A stretch of DNA of 64,000 nt from a virus, in IMG/VR virus record IMGVR_UViG_3300025117_000049, positions 1 through 64,000 of that record; one strand, given 5' to 3'. Positions within the stretch are counted from its first letter, which is position 1, and every line of letters starts with the position of its first letter. The notes beneath the pieces are model-generated. The model searched no databases. It saw only the letters and a list, made by a program, of their open reading frames with translations, and was not told where the DNA came from. Shown in pieces: positions 23,952 through 31,308 of the stretch. Both the position numbers and the translations under genes were made by a program.

Positions 23952-24615
23952 AAGCCACCCGATTCCGAACCACCACCGGCGTCAACCCCCGCTTGGCCAG
24001 CCGCTCCAGGTCCTCTTCGGTTTCATCTCCCTTGACCACATACTCGATGGCGCCGGGGCGGAAGACTGAGAAGATGGCTGGGAGCCAATCTGATTCATTG
24101 GTTTCAAGATTTCCACCAATAGCGTAGCCTTTCCGATGGGCCAGCAGTACCCAGGTCTTACCCGGTTCGAACCCCTTGGGCACGGCGCTGATACGGCGAC
24201 TGATGCCCATGGTGTTGGCCTCCTGTAGAAAATCATCCGGGGTTTTGTAGAACTTTTCCCCGATCCAGAGTAGGCCGGCCATGCCGATAATTTGTGGTGC
24301 TGCCAATGGGCATTTTGGGATAAACCCGAAATTTTTATAAAAATCTTCCGGGTTTTTGAGTGAATAAAAAGGCATACCAGGCAGCGTCCCCATTTCTTTA
24401 CAGAGGGGCTCTTTTTCGAACAATTGCCCTGCATCGACCCAGGTCCAGCTCCGGGCCGGCTTAATCCCGGCCCTGCAGCACGGGCATACAGTCAATGGAA
24501 ACGGCAATTTGCAACAGGACTGCCCCGTGGGTGGCCCAACCAGGTAGATGCCGCCCGGTTTGCGATAACCACAGCCACGCTTGCCTTCAACCCGTTTTTG
24601 AATTTCAATAGCCAT
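23944..24615 (-). CDS. Unknown zinc-binding phage protein
   Basis: 223 residues from ATG 24615 with GTGGAGGG upstream. The N-terminus MAIEIQKRVEGKRGCGYRK with CCKLP and CPCCRAG looks like a treble-clef or zinc-ribbon domain. The remainder has no known motif (AIFSVFRPGAIEYVVKGDET). The C-terminus is RNRVAYE, part of a short motif seen in several proteins of this window. Its start overlaps the stop of the small membrane gene upstream. Confidence 0.65.
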   Translation of the reverse strand: MAIEIQKRVEGKRGCGYRKPGGIYLVGPPTGQSCCKLPFPLTVCPCCRAGIKPARSWTWVDAGQLFEKEPLCKEMGTLPGMPFYSLKNPEDFYKNFGFIPKCPLAAPQIIGMAGLLWIGEKFYKTPDDFLQEANTMGISRRISAVPKGFEPGKTWVLLAHRKGYAIGGNLETNESDWLPAIFSVFRPGAIEYVVKGDETEEDLERLAKRGLTPVVVRNRVAYE

Positions 24616-24776
24616 CAATAAGCCCTCCACGCCAGATAAGTCAACAGTGACATCAGACCCAGGATGATGGCCCCGTAAAAGAAACCGCTCATCCAGGGAA
24701 TGTGCCAGGGAATCTTAACTTTTTTGGCCGGGGCCTGACATGGCCAGCCTTGCCAATCATCATTCGGATTGCTCAT
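24615..24776 (-). CDS. Small membrane protein (53 residues)
   Basis: MSNPNDDWQGWPCQAPAKK... followed by one hydrophobic helix SGFFYGAIILGLMSLLTYLA and a short basic tail. GGAGAAGCCC precedes the ATG, which lies within the end of the upstream gene; the TGA overlaps the start region of the next. Tight overlaps and a good ribosome site support a real gene. Confidence 0.65.
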   Translation of the reverse strand: MSNPNDDWQGWPCQAPAKKVKIPWHIPWMSGFFYGAIILGLMSLLTYLAWRAY

Positions 24777-25017
24777 TGGGCTTCTCCTTTTCCATCAGGT
24801 GGATATACAGACCCTTGCCGTCAGACTGTAATGCTTTAAGTGCTTGGACGTAATTAGCAAGCACTAGATAGGCCGTGGACCGTTCACCGTAAGGCCCGTA
24901 GGCCATGGTTTTGGTTTCATCCCAGAAGTACCATCCTGGCCCAGACCAACCCCAAAGGTCGCCATCCGGGCCAGGCTCATCGATGTATTGTAGGCCATCA
25001 ACGGTCTCTTTTCTCAT
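24760..25017 (-). CDS. Unknown aromatic-rich small protein
   Basis: 85 residues: GDLWGWSGPGWYFWDETK and AYLVLANYVQALKAL. It begins as ATGAG in an overlap with the helicase stop (AAAGGAAAATG), which indicates coupling. Function unknown. Confidence 0.6.
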   Translation of the reverse strand: MRKETVDGLQYIDEPGPDGDLWGWSGPGWYFWDETKTMAYGPYGERSTAYLVLANYVQALKALQSDGKGLYIHLMEKEKPNEQSE

Positions 25018-27203
25018 TTTCCTTTCCTTGACTTTAACTTCCTGAACAACTCGCCCAGGAGGGTTTCTTCCTTGGCCTTCTTGCCGTCCAACACCTGCCC
25101 CAGCACGTCGGCCTTAGCATCCAGCATGGTGGCGATGTCCTCATCGATGGTATCTTCAGCCACCAGGTAATAAACATTGACGGTATTTTCCTGGCCGATG
25201 CGGTGGGCTCTGTCTTCGGCCTGGCAAACTGCCCCCGGCGTCCAAGGCAATTCCATAAAGGCTACATGGGAGGCGGCGGTGAGCGTAATTCCGACTCCAG
25301 CCGCAGCTACGTTTCCCACGAATACCTGAACCGAATCGTCATTCTGAAAGCGGTCCACAGCCGACTGTCGCTGTTCCTGACTCTCTTTACCGGTCAGCCT
25401 CACTGCCTGCGATCCGAATTCCTTCATCAGCTGATCCACAACCCAATGATGGACGGCGAAGACAATAATCTTCTCGCCTTGTTCAACCACATCCTTGATC
25501 CAGCTGATGGCGGCCTTGATCTTGCCGCGGGCGGCCAACTGCTTTAATTTGCCAATAGCTACCAGGACCTCGGCTCCGGCTGCCCGGTCTGCCTTGTCTT
25601 TGCCGATCCTCTTGGCCGCCTGGTCAATTTCTTCCTCAGTGGCAAGCAGTTGCTCTTCGGTCAGCCTGTCCCTGGCCACGTCGGTCTCGTGCCGTTCCAG
25701 CCATCCCAGGAAGTCATCCACTGCCCTGTTGTATTCTGGCCGGTTCTCCAATTCCAGCGGCACTACCGACCTGATCTTGGCCGGAAGGTCCTTGAGGACA
25801 TCTTTTTTCAACCTACGGATCATGATGCCAGTTTCGGGGTTCGTCAGGATATGATGCAATTCCTGGGTATTGCTGGCCCCGGTGTATTCGGTGGCAAAGC
25901 CATTGAACTTGGGGGCACAGTATTTGCTGGCGTACTTGTACCAGCTGGGGAACACCGTGGGATTGACCAGGTTGATGGCATTGTAGAACTCGATGGGCCG
26001 GTTGATGATTGGTGTCCCGCTCATGGCAATTACATGGGGAACATCCTTGGCCAGGTCTTTGACTGCCTGGGTCCGCTGGGCCTTTTGGTTCTTGATGTAA
26101 TGAGACTCATCAAGAACCACCACTTGCGGATTGATGGCCTTAATGGTTTTGACCCAATCTTTTAGGATGTCATAGTTGATGATGATTATGGAGCCCCAAA
26201 GTTTTTGCCCATTGCCATTTGGCCGCCCGCTGACCACCTGCACCAACTCCTCTTCGGATAGCCACTTACAGGCCTCACGCTGCCAATTGATCTTCAAGCT
26301 GGCAGGCACGACCACAATGGCAGGGCGGGCTTCTGGATGCATTCTCAGCCATGATAAGGCTTGGATGGTTTTGCCCAGGCCCATTTCATCTCCGATTAAG
26401 GCGCGGCCTCGGCGAGATTCAAGGAACTTTAATCCATCTGCTTGGAACCTGAATAGCTTTAATTCTGGAGGCAAGCTGATTTCTCCTACCTCCTTGGGCC
26501 GGAACTGATCCAGGTAAGCGACCAGCTCAGCAGCCACATCAAACCCCCACTTGTCCAGCATGGTCATAAGTTGTTGGCTGGGAGGGGCAGTCCAGAAGAA
26601 CTTGTCGGGATTCCAACGTCGCCCCGGGCACTCCTTTACTTCGGTTAGGATGGTCTGAAAGTCCACATCCCACCGGTCCCAGTGTAGGATGGCAGTCTGG
26701 CCATTCAATTCTGCCTTGCGGGGCTTGATGGCCAAGGGCTTCGGTGCCTCCGGCAATTGAGGCAGGCTATTGATCCGCTCCAGATCACCCACGTAGATGC
26801 GGGCGTCGGGCAGGGTGGTTATGGCGGCATCCAGGTTGGTCTTGCAGGCAGGCACTGACCATTGCCGGCTGCCGGAGTAGTCGAAATTCCATCCTGCAAT
26901 GGCCTTGATCTGGCGGCGCACTGAGCCATCCTCATCGAATTTGAATTGGAGTATCAGCCGGTCTCCCTTGGTGGTTAGGCTGATGATGCTGGGGCCGTCG
27001 TCCTTGGTGGCGGCCACGAGGGCCGAGTCCATGGCCAGGTTGAGGCGGGCCAATTCCTTCTGGCAGATCATCAGCTTCTCGGCACAGATAGGGCCGATGC
27101 CCGAAGCATAACTGTCCGGCTCCGTCAGCTCCCGGCCGCAACGCTTGCAGTGAATGACCGGTCGCCTGTCCATGGTTTCAATGGTGGCTTTGTCGGCGTT
27201 CAT
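25014..27203 (-). CDS. SNF2-family helicase with N-terminal zinc ribbon (SMARCAL1-like)
   Basis: 729 residues. An N-terminal CKRCGRELTEPDSYASGIGP with a following Cys resembles a small zinc ribbon. Next come two HARP-like repeats (WNFDYSGSRQWSVPACKT; WDVDFQTILTEVKECPGRRW). The motor follows with Walker A GDEMGLGKT (about 271), DESH (about 366), SGTPIINRP, and in the second lobe VFVGNVAAAGVGITLTAAS and AEDRAHRIGQ. SMARCAL1-like proteins anneal or remodel forked DNA, fitting a role at the replication fork. AGGAG and a TATAAT element lie upstream. Confidence 0.9.
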   Translation of the reverse strand: MNADKATIETMDRRPVIHCKRCGRELTEPDSYASGIGPICAEKLMICQKELARLNLAMDSALVAATKDDGPSIISLTTKGDRLILQFKFDEDGSVRRQIKAIAGWNFDYSGSRQWSVPACKTNLDAAITTLPDARIYVGDLERINSLPQLPEAPKPLAIKPRKAELNGQTAILHWDRWDVDFQTILTEVKECPGRRWNPDKFFWTAPPSQQLMTMLDKWGFDVAAELVAYLDQFRPKEVGEISLPPELKLFRFQADGLKFLESRRGRALIGDEMGLGKTIQALSWLRMHPEARPAIVVVPASLKINWQREACKWLSEEELVQVVSGRPNGNGQKLWGSIIIINYDILKDWVKTIKAINPQVVVLDESHYIKNQKAQRTQAVKDLAKDVPHVIAMSGTPIINRPIEFYNAINLVNPTVFPSWYKYASKYCAPKFNGFATEYTGASNTQELHHILTNPETGIMIRRLKKDVLKDLPAKIRSVVPLELENRPEYNRAVDDFLGWLERHETDVARDRLTEEQLLATEEEIDQAAKRIGKDKADRAAGAEVLVAIGKLKQLAARGKIKAAISWIKDVVEQGEKIIVFAVHHWVVDQLMKEFGSQAVRLTGKESQEQRQSAVDRFQNDDSVQVFVGNVAAAGVGITLTAASHVAFMELPWTPGAVCQAEDRAHRIGQENTVNVYYLVAEDTIDEDIATMLDAKADVLGQVLDGKKAKEETLLGELFRKLKSRKGK

Positions 27204-27222
27204 CTTTTAACTCCTATGGCTT

Positions 27223-27228
27223 ATTATA
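27223..27228 (-). promoter_or_regulatory. CCTATAATAAGCC -10-like element upstream of the SNF2 gene
   Basis: Minus strand reads GAATATCGTCAAAATAACC then TATAAT, ahead of AGGAGTTAAAAGATG. It overlaps the stop codon of the small gene at 27224. Confidence 0.4.
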
Positions 27229-27397
27229 GGTTATTTTGACGATATTCATTCAGCAGTTCTTCTAGTGCTTCTCCGGCTCCATTTCTGCCAGTTTCATAGC
27301 CACTGCCGTATTCTCCACCGCCAGCAGAAGCCCAACATTCTTCTTGTAATCTGGCGGCAAGTTCTCTGAGCCTTTGAAGAAATTCTTGTTCTGTCAT
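27224..27397 (-). CDS. Small acidic protein (57 residues)
   Basis: MTEQEFLQRLRELAARLQEE... with a Gly-rich middle (SAGGGEYGSGYETGRNGAG) and a helical end. AAAGGAGAAAAAG precedes the ATG at an ideal distance, and the stop lies in the promoter-like element of the next gene. No function recognised. Confidence 0.7.
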   Translation of the reverse strand: MTEQEFLQRLRELAARLQEECWASAGGGEYGSGYETGRNGAGEALEELLNEYRQNNL

Positions 27398-27408
27398 CTT
27401 TTTCTCCT

Positions 27409-27930
27409 TTACAGCTCCGCCAACATCGCCTTGACCTCGGCAAATGCCCGGTCAATCCTGCTGTGTGCCCATCCCAGGCTCCGCAGGTACTGTCTGACCG
27501 ATCCCTGGCTGGGCCTGACCCACCTGATGGTCCAGTCGATTAACTCCCAGGGAATGTTCAGCACCAGCCAAACCACCTCCAGAGCCTCCTGGGACAGTCC
27601 GGCCACCCCAGACCTGAACTTGGCCTCCTCATATGGTCCCGGCCCCGGATCGGGTGCTTCCAGCGCCTCCGGCTCGTCCAGGGACACAACCTCCTCACAA
27701 TAGTTCCGGCAGCCCTGTATCCGGCCCATAAAGTCCCGGCATTGCCAGGCCAGATGGGTGCTGAACTTGCCCTTGGTCTGGTCCCAGGACTTGACTGCAT
27801 TGGTGAAGGCCAGCGAACCGGCCGACACCAGCTCCTCGAAGTCTAGCAGCGGGTTGTACCGCACCCGCTTCCAGGCCTCGGACCGTATCAGATCAACATA
27901 GTCCTTGTATTGCGGAGCCTCTTTCATCAA
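27409..27930 (-). CDS. Sigma-70 region-2-like protein
   Basis: 173 residues. DFEELVSAGSLAFTNAVKSW and GKFSTHLAWQCRDFMGRIQG follow the region 2 pattern of sigma factors (the 'DL.Q.G..gl..A...fd..kG..F.ta' block). A C-terminal helical region (VRPSQGSVRQYLRSLGWAHS) could be a helix-turn-helix analogue of region 4. It is a candidate for redirecting host RNA polymerase. A second sigma factor lies at 36236-36856. Its leader contains a long stem structure. Confidence 0.65.
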   Translation of the reverse strand: MMKEAPQYKDYVDLIRSEAWKRVRYNPLLDFEELVSAGSLAFTNAVKSWDQTKGKFSTHLAWQCRDFMGRIQGCRNYCEEVVSLDEPEALEAPDPGPGPYEEAKFRSGVAGLSQEALEVVWLVLNIPWELIDWTIRWVRPSQGSVRQYLRSLGWAHSRIDRAFAEVKAMLAEL

Positions 27931-27955
27931 GTTTTCTCCTTATTTAGTTTTGTAG

Positions 27956-28012
27956 TTGACCAATCATGGCAACCGCCAGGGCCTTACCCCTGGGGCTGCC
28001 AAAATGGGTCAA
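27956..28012 (-). promoter_or_regulatory. Three-tier stem structure in the leader of the sigma-like gene
   Basis: Nested complementary arms: TTGACC with GGTCAA (27956-27961/28007-28012), TGGCA with TGCCA (27967-27971/27997-28001), CCAGGG with CCCTGG (27976-27981/27988-27993). It fills the gap between two genes. No T-run follows. It may stabilise or regulate the message. Confidence 0.4.
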
Positions 28013-28252
28013 TTAGTAATGATAGATGACTCGGTTCTCGTCCACGATGACCTTGAGCCCGAACTGCTCGGCTAAGGGCCTCATTGCCCGCCGAATGGAT
28101 GCGGTCCACTTGACGTAGCTCTTCATGGCCGTCCGGGGATTGATGATCAGTTGACCCGGGCGCTTTTCAAGCCGGGCTCCGAGATTGTCGGCCATGGCCT
28201 TGAACTGCCGCTTAACATGCCGCTTGCTGAATCTCTGCGCATTTTCTGACAT
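28013..28252 (-). CDS. Unknown basic protein (79 residues)
   Basis: MSENAQRFSKRHVKRQFKAM..., strongly basic N-terminal half, with GQLIINPRTAMKSYVKWTAS and a strand end KVIVDENRVIYHY. AAGGAGAACAACATC precedes the ATG at 28252; longer upstream frames lack this. Could bind nucleic acid (inference from charge). Confidence 0.65.
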   Translation of the reverse strand: MSENAQRFSKRHVKRQFKAMADNLGARLEKRPGQLIINPRTAMKSYVKWTASIRRAMRPLAEQFGLKVIVDENRVIYHY

Positions 28253-28283
28253 GATGTTGTTCTCCTTAATGCGGGATTGTGAT

Positions 28284-28427
28284 TTAACGAAAAAGTTTTC
28301 CCAATAGGCGACCCGTGACCTTGCCTGCCACCCGCCGCCCGATCCTTTTGACAATGGCGTTTGGCCCATGCTGTATGGCATTGATGTCGCCCATGAGCCT
28401 TGCCAGCCAGTATAAGAATGATCTCAT
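28284..28427 (-). CDS. Small amphipathic basic protein (47 residues)
   Basis: MRSFLYWLARLMGDINAIQH then a basic helix (IVKRIGRRVAGKVTGRLLGK). AGAGGTGG is in front of the ATG at 28427. The pattern of hydrophobic start and cationic helix fits a membrane-active peptide or a small DNA binder; neither can be shown. Confidence 0.5.
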   Translation of the reverse strand: MRSFLYWLARLMGDINAIQHGPNAIVKRIGRRVAGKVTGRLLGKLFR

Positions 28428-28438
28428 TCCACCTCTCC

Positions 28439-28633
28439 CTATTCGTAGGCGATTCTGATGGGCTTGACCTTCACTGGTCGCTCGGTCCATTGGCACCCTT
28501 GGCATTCCGGATCGGTCTTGCCCCAGCATGCGGCTGGTGGCAAAATGACCTTTTCGTTTTTCATTGGGCACCGGTGGGTATAAACTGGCGGTGGATTTTT
28601 TTCACCTTGGCCTTTTTTAAATGTCTTGCTCAT
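28439..28633 (-). CDS. Small Cys-containing protein ending in RIAYE
   Basis: 64 residues. Cysteines in HRCPM, ACWGKTDPECQGCQW could form a metal site. The C-terminus KPIRIAYE is shared with homing endonuclease copy 2 and resembles other protein ends in this window. AAAGGAGTCAGGCC precedes the ATG. Confidence 0.65.
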   Translation of the reverse strand: MSKTFKKGQGEKNPPPVYTHRCPMKNEKVILPPAACWGKTDPECQGCQWTERPVKVKPIRIAYE

Positions 28634-28812
28634 GGCCTGACTCCTTTAGTGGGGCAGATACGGACATGGGCATCCTTGAGGGTCTGTGCCGGCAGCAGAT
28701 AGTGGAGGATTGGGTTGGTGCAGCGGCCGTGGTCTGGCCAGTAGTTGGCGCATTGTCCGGGCTTGATGGGGTCTGGGTGAAAGCCGTTCTTTTCCTTGTA
28801 ATGGTCGATCAT
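28630..28812 (-). CDS. Small Cys/His-containing protein (60 residues)
   Basis: MIDHYKEKNGFHPDPIKPGQ, then CANYWPDHGRC and RICPT. AAGGAGAACCCAC in front of the ATG. Four-base overlap with the next gene. Function unknown. Confidence 0.65.
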   Translation of the reverse strand: MIDHYKEKNGFHPDPIKPGQCANYWPDHGRCTNPILHYLLPAQTLKDAHVRICPTKGVRP

Positions 28813-28824
28813 GTGGGTTCTCCT

Positions 28825-29352
28825 TTACGACTTATTGATTTCATCCAACAGCAGATTCCCGACCCGGTCAAGCTCTTGCTTGGTATGGGCCACCCCGGAG
28901 TTCAGATCCAGGTACCACTGCAATACTTCAGCCCGGGTAGGCAGGTTAGCTACATGGAAATTGAAGTGTAGGCCATAAACGAATCTCTTGTCTTCGTATT
29001 CGGAAAAAAGATGACCATATGCAGGAATTTCATTGTGAAGGAAGGCCAGTACAGCGGTGATACGCTGCAGGCCGTCAACCAATTCCATGGGACCGCGATA
29101 ATCGTTCATCCAGCCGGGGCAATTGAAGAATATGTCCAGGCCAGACTCACCGCCGCGGATAATGAATTCCACATAGGCAATCTGCTGTTCCTTGGTCCAT
29201 ACATGTCCACGCTGAAAATCAGGGTTAAGATCGAATTTAGTGCCGCTGCTTTTCTCAGAATAACTTTTAAGCTGTTCCTCCAGGTAATCCCAGGAGACGT
29301 GAACATTGTAATGGGTCTTGCTCATTTGCTTGATGTCTTTGAATCTTGCCAT
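28825..29352 (-). CDS. DUF262 (ParB-like) domain protein
   Basis: 175 residues from ATG 29352 (AAAGGAGCTGGCT upstream). NPDFQRGHVWTKEQQIAYVE and MELVDGLQRITAVLAF give the DUF262 pattern, with VDGLQR corresponding to the DGQQR motif, and LDLNSGVAHTKQEL follows. DUF262 is the N-terminal domain of GmrS/GmrSD-type and other ParB-fold nucleotide-binding proteins; here it stands alone without the DUF1524 nuclease half. A variant hammerhead-like element precedes its ribosome site. It could be an anti-defence or regulatory protein; no direct evidence. Confidence 0.75.
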   Translation of the reverse strand: MARFKDIKQMSKTHYNVHVSWDYLEEQLKSYSEKSSGTKFDLNPDFQRGHVWTKEQQIAYVEFIIRGGESGLDIFFNCPGWMNDYRGPMELVDGLQRITAVLAFLHNEIPAYGHLFSEYEDKRFVYGLHFNFHVANLPTRAEVLQWYLDLNSGVAHTKQELDRVGNLLLDEINKS

Positions 29353-29385
29353 AGCCAGCTCCTTTATGGTTTGGATTTTTGGCTT

Positions 29386-29459
29386 CCTGCAACCATGGCT
29401 GCCTATCAGAGCAGCCAGAGGGTTTCGGCCGTAACCCATCCGGCTCTCATTCAGGCAGG
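29386..29459 (-). ncRNA. Hammerhead-like element 2 (core with one extra base)
   Basis: Minus strand: stem I CCTGC/GCAGG; core CTGAATGA (canonical CTGANGA with one inserted base); stem II GCCG/CGGC with a large loop; CGAAA; stem III ACC...GGT with an inner 6-bp GGCTGC/GCAGCC; then U before the 3' stem I strand. The stop codon of the upstream gene (CCT GCC TGA) is part of stem I and the core. Activity is less certain than for element 1 because of the extra base. Confidence 0.5.
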
Positions 29460-29798
29460 GATTTCGCTCATGATGGTATTAGCCACTTTTTGCGCTTCAT
29501 CATATCTGAAAAACTGGCGATTGCAGTAGATTTTATCAGTCATGTCTTGAAGGATAGGCGGATTAAGCTGGTAATCAGATTTGCTGTCTTGAATCCTATC
29601 CAGGAACAGCTGATCAGAGTTGCGGTGCTTTCCGAATACCCAAGTCTTTTTGCCAACGGACAGGCAAATGCCCCGCTCTCGGCCATTGTAGAATGGAGAC
29701 CAATGGACCGGACGGCCAGTAGAGAAATGGATTAGTTTGGCAATGGCAAATGCTTGAGGGTGAATGCCAAATGTCTTATCTAATTTATGTTTTTTCAT
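29451..29798 (-). CDS. Unknown 115-residue protein
   Basis: MKKHKLDKTFGIHPQAFAIA..., with KKTWVFGKHRNSDQLFLDRI in the middle. It begins after AAAGGGAGAGG. Its last codons (Pro-Ala-stop) overlap the 5' strand of hammerhead-like element 2. No family recognised. Confidence 0.65.
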   Translation of the reverse strand: MKKHKLDKTFGIHPQAFAIAKLIHFSTGRPVHWSPFYNGRERGICLSVGKKTWVFGKHRNSDQLFLDRIQDSKSDYQLNPPILQDMTDKIYCNRQFFRYDEAQKVANTIMSEIPA

Positions 29799-29810
29799 AA
29801 TCCTCTCCCT

Positions 29811-30167
29811 TTAATGGATGGCCTTATCCAGGCAGTTGATATTCTGTTCGGTTTCGGCCCGCTCCAATACCTGATTGCACTTGTCGACCGTGGCCTGGAG
29901 CCGGGCTTCCCACATTTCCATGTTCCGGTAGATCGTATCGGTGATGCTGATTGAATTTGATGCTGTCCTCCCACTTCTGACAGCCCCGGCCTTGCCTACG
30001 AAATAGTAGTTGGGGTTGTTCCCGGTCGGAATGAACTGGCGGTATCGGGACTTGGAGGGAATTTCTTGCATTTTGCGAGCCTCCACCAAATAACGAACCA
30101 CCCTATCGGTTAGGGTCTTGGGCTGCCCCTTCTTGGGGCCGGCCTTGAATACCTGGTATTTGTTCAT
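29811..30167 (-). CDS. Unknown 118-residue basic protein
   Basis: MNKYQVFKAGPKKGQPKTLT..., basic N-terminal half with SKSRYRQFIPTGNNPNYYFV, then a helix MEMWEARLQATVDKCNQVLE. GGGGAGAACAATC precedes the ATG. It overlaps the upstream gene by four bases. The first half resembles small DNA- or RNA-binding phage proteins only in charge. Confidence 0.65.
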   Translation of the reverse strand: MNKYQVFKAGPKKGQPKTLTDRVVRYLVEARKMQEIPSKSRYRQFIPTGNNPNYYFVGKAGAVRSGRTASNSISITDTIYRNMEMWEARLQATVDKCNQVLERAETEQNINCLDKAIH

Positions 30168-30427
30168 GATTGTTCTCCCCTACCATGGGTATGATTCTTA
30201 CTCTGTTCTGATACCCAGGATTCAAGATGGTCCTTGACAAATTCAAGAACTACTTCGCCAAGCTCGCTCGGAGCCTTGCCAAATACACAATCTGGACAGC
30301 GGCGAGAATTCTCGCAGCGGCGAGTGGCTGGCTGAAAACCTCCGAATCTAGATCCGGTGACCCAACCAGTCCCTCCGCAAACTTCACATTCCTTTTCAAG
30401 AAGGCTCTTGAGTTGTTCGGGCTTCAT
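30164..30427 (-). CDS. Small zinc-finger-like protein
   Basis: 87 residues. CEVCGGTGWVTGSRFGG and CENSRRCPDCVFG give a probable zinc-binding unit with CxxC pairs and a DnaJ-like CxxCxGxG first half. The C-terminal part is helical. AAAGGAGCAGGAAA precedes the ATG and hammerhead-like element 3 lies just upstream. Confidence 0.65.
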   Translation of the reverse strand: MKPEQLKSLLEKECEVCGGTGWVTGSRFGGFQPATRRCENSRRCPDCVFGKAPSELGEVVLEFVKDHLESWVSEQSKNHTHGRGEQS

Positions 30428-30455
30428 TTTCCTGCTCCTTTGATATTGGATTTTT

Positions 30456-30506
30456 CCTGCGACGGAGCCTGTAATGGCTCCGTTCCGCCCCTTTGCGTCA
30501 GGCAGG
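30456..30506 (-). ncRNA. Hammerhead-like element 3 (diverged core)
   Basis: Minus strand: stem I CCTGC/GCAGG; CTGACGC in place of CTGANGA; a short stem II around AAAGG; GGAA in place of GAAA; a perfect 8-bp stem III (ACGGAGCC/GGCTCCGT) with loop ATTACA; then C17, giving the classic GUC cleavage triplet before GCAGG. Stem III is completely different in sequence from that of element 1 yet still paired, which argues for structural conservation. A9 and A13 are changed, so cleavage is doubtful. Confidence 0.45.
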
Positions 30507-30531
30507 TCACCTTGCGGTGGTGGGCTGGGTT

Positions 30532-30699
30532 TTAAAGAATGGCCTTGGCCAACTCGACCACATTGACTTTCTTATCCAGGATTTCCTGCATGGTTGCCTT
30601 GATTTCGGCCTTGGTGCTGAACCAATGACCGACTCTGCCGATTATGCTGAATGACCCTCTAGCATTATCAGCCCAGGCTTCAATCATCCTGGCAGCCAT
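30532..30699 (-). CDS. Small protein (55 residues)
   Basis: MAARMIEAWADNARGSFSII... then RVGHWFSTKAEIKATMQEIL and VVELAKAIL, an ordinary alpha-helical small protein. It begins 12 bases after the upstream stop. Its ribosome site is weak, and the strongest support is position and protein-like sequence filling the gap. Confidence 0.5.
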   Translation of the reverse strand: MAARMIEAWADNARGSFSIIGRVGHWFSTKAEIKATMQEILDKKVNVVELAKAIL

Positions 30700-30711
30700 C
30701 AGATTGGAAGT

Positions 30712-31221
30712 TTAGGAAGTACTACTGGGTATGCTCGATGCCAGGCCGATGGCTTGCTTGGTCATATGCTTTTCCATTTCTGACCAGAACCCTGGGTCAT
30801 CCCAATTCTCCGGCTGGTTAAGCCAACCACGGACAGTCTGGAGGACTTTTGCCTTAGCGGCATCTTTGAAGGCCCCCTCGCCCCAGGAAAGATAATGTTC
30901 GGGACTTTCTTTGACCTTGTCGGCCCATTCGGCAATCCAGTCCATCAGCGACTTGATTTCCTCGTCGATGATATCCAGGGGCATACGTTCTGCCAGGTAG
31001 ATCAAGGTCTGATTGCGGTTGTATTCGGCCTCTTTTTCTAGGAGGCTTTCGGCGATTGCCATGGCACCGGAGTTTTGCTGCTTGTAGGCTTTCACAAATG
31101 GCCTGGCATTTTCTTCGTTTGACAAGGGAACATAGCCGACTTTCTCGGCTAACTTACTGATCTTGTCGGCGGCCTCTTTCTGCGTCTTGCTTTCGGAAAT
31201 GATTTTTTCGATGCTATTCAT
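30712..31221 (-). CDS. Unknown helical protein (169 residues)
   Basis: MNSIEKIISESKTQKEAADK... nearly all helical, with DIIDEEIKSLMDWIAEWADK and a Trp-rich stretch RGWLNQPENWDDPGFWSEME. TAAAGGAGCTGGAAG precedes the ATG, and hammerhead element 1 lies immediately upstream of that ribosome site. No function recognised. Confidence 0.7.
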   Translation of the reverse strand: MNSIEKIISESKTQKEAADKISKLAEKVGYVPLSNEENARPFVKAYKQQNSGAMAIAESLLEKEAEYNRNQTLIYLAERMPLDIIDEEIKSLMDWIAEWADKVKESPEHYLSWGEGAFKDAAKAKVLQTVRGWLNQPENWDDPGFWSEMEKHMTKQAIGLASSIPSSTS

Positions 31222-31253
31222 CTTCCAGCTCCTTTAAAGGTTTATTTTTGGCT

Positions 31254-31308
31254 CCTGCTAACCCGGTTTCCCGGGCTTTCATCGGTGCCACCCGAATCAT
31301 CAGGCAGG
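31254..31308 (-). ncRNA. Hammerhead ribozyme, type I, canonical core
   Basis: Minus strand, 5' to 3': stem I strand CCTGC; core CTGATGA; stem II TCGG/CCGA with loop GTGGCA; GAAA; stem III GCCCGG/CCGGGT closed by a GAAA tetraloop and extended by A15.1-U16.1; A17; stem I strand GCAGG. All invariant core bases (CUGAUGA, GAA, A15.1-U16.1, H17) are present. The predicted cut is between 31259 and 31258. The upstream gene's stop (CCT GCC TGA) forms part of stem I and the core. The downstream product would keep GCAGGAGCC plus the ribosome site of the next gene. Stems II and III are closed, stem I is open: type I. Confidence 0.85.
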
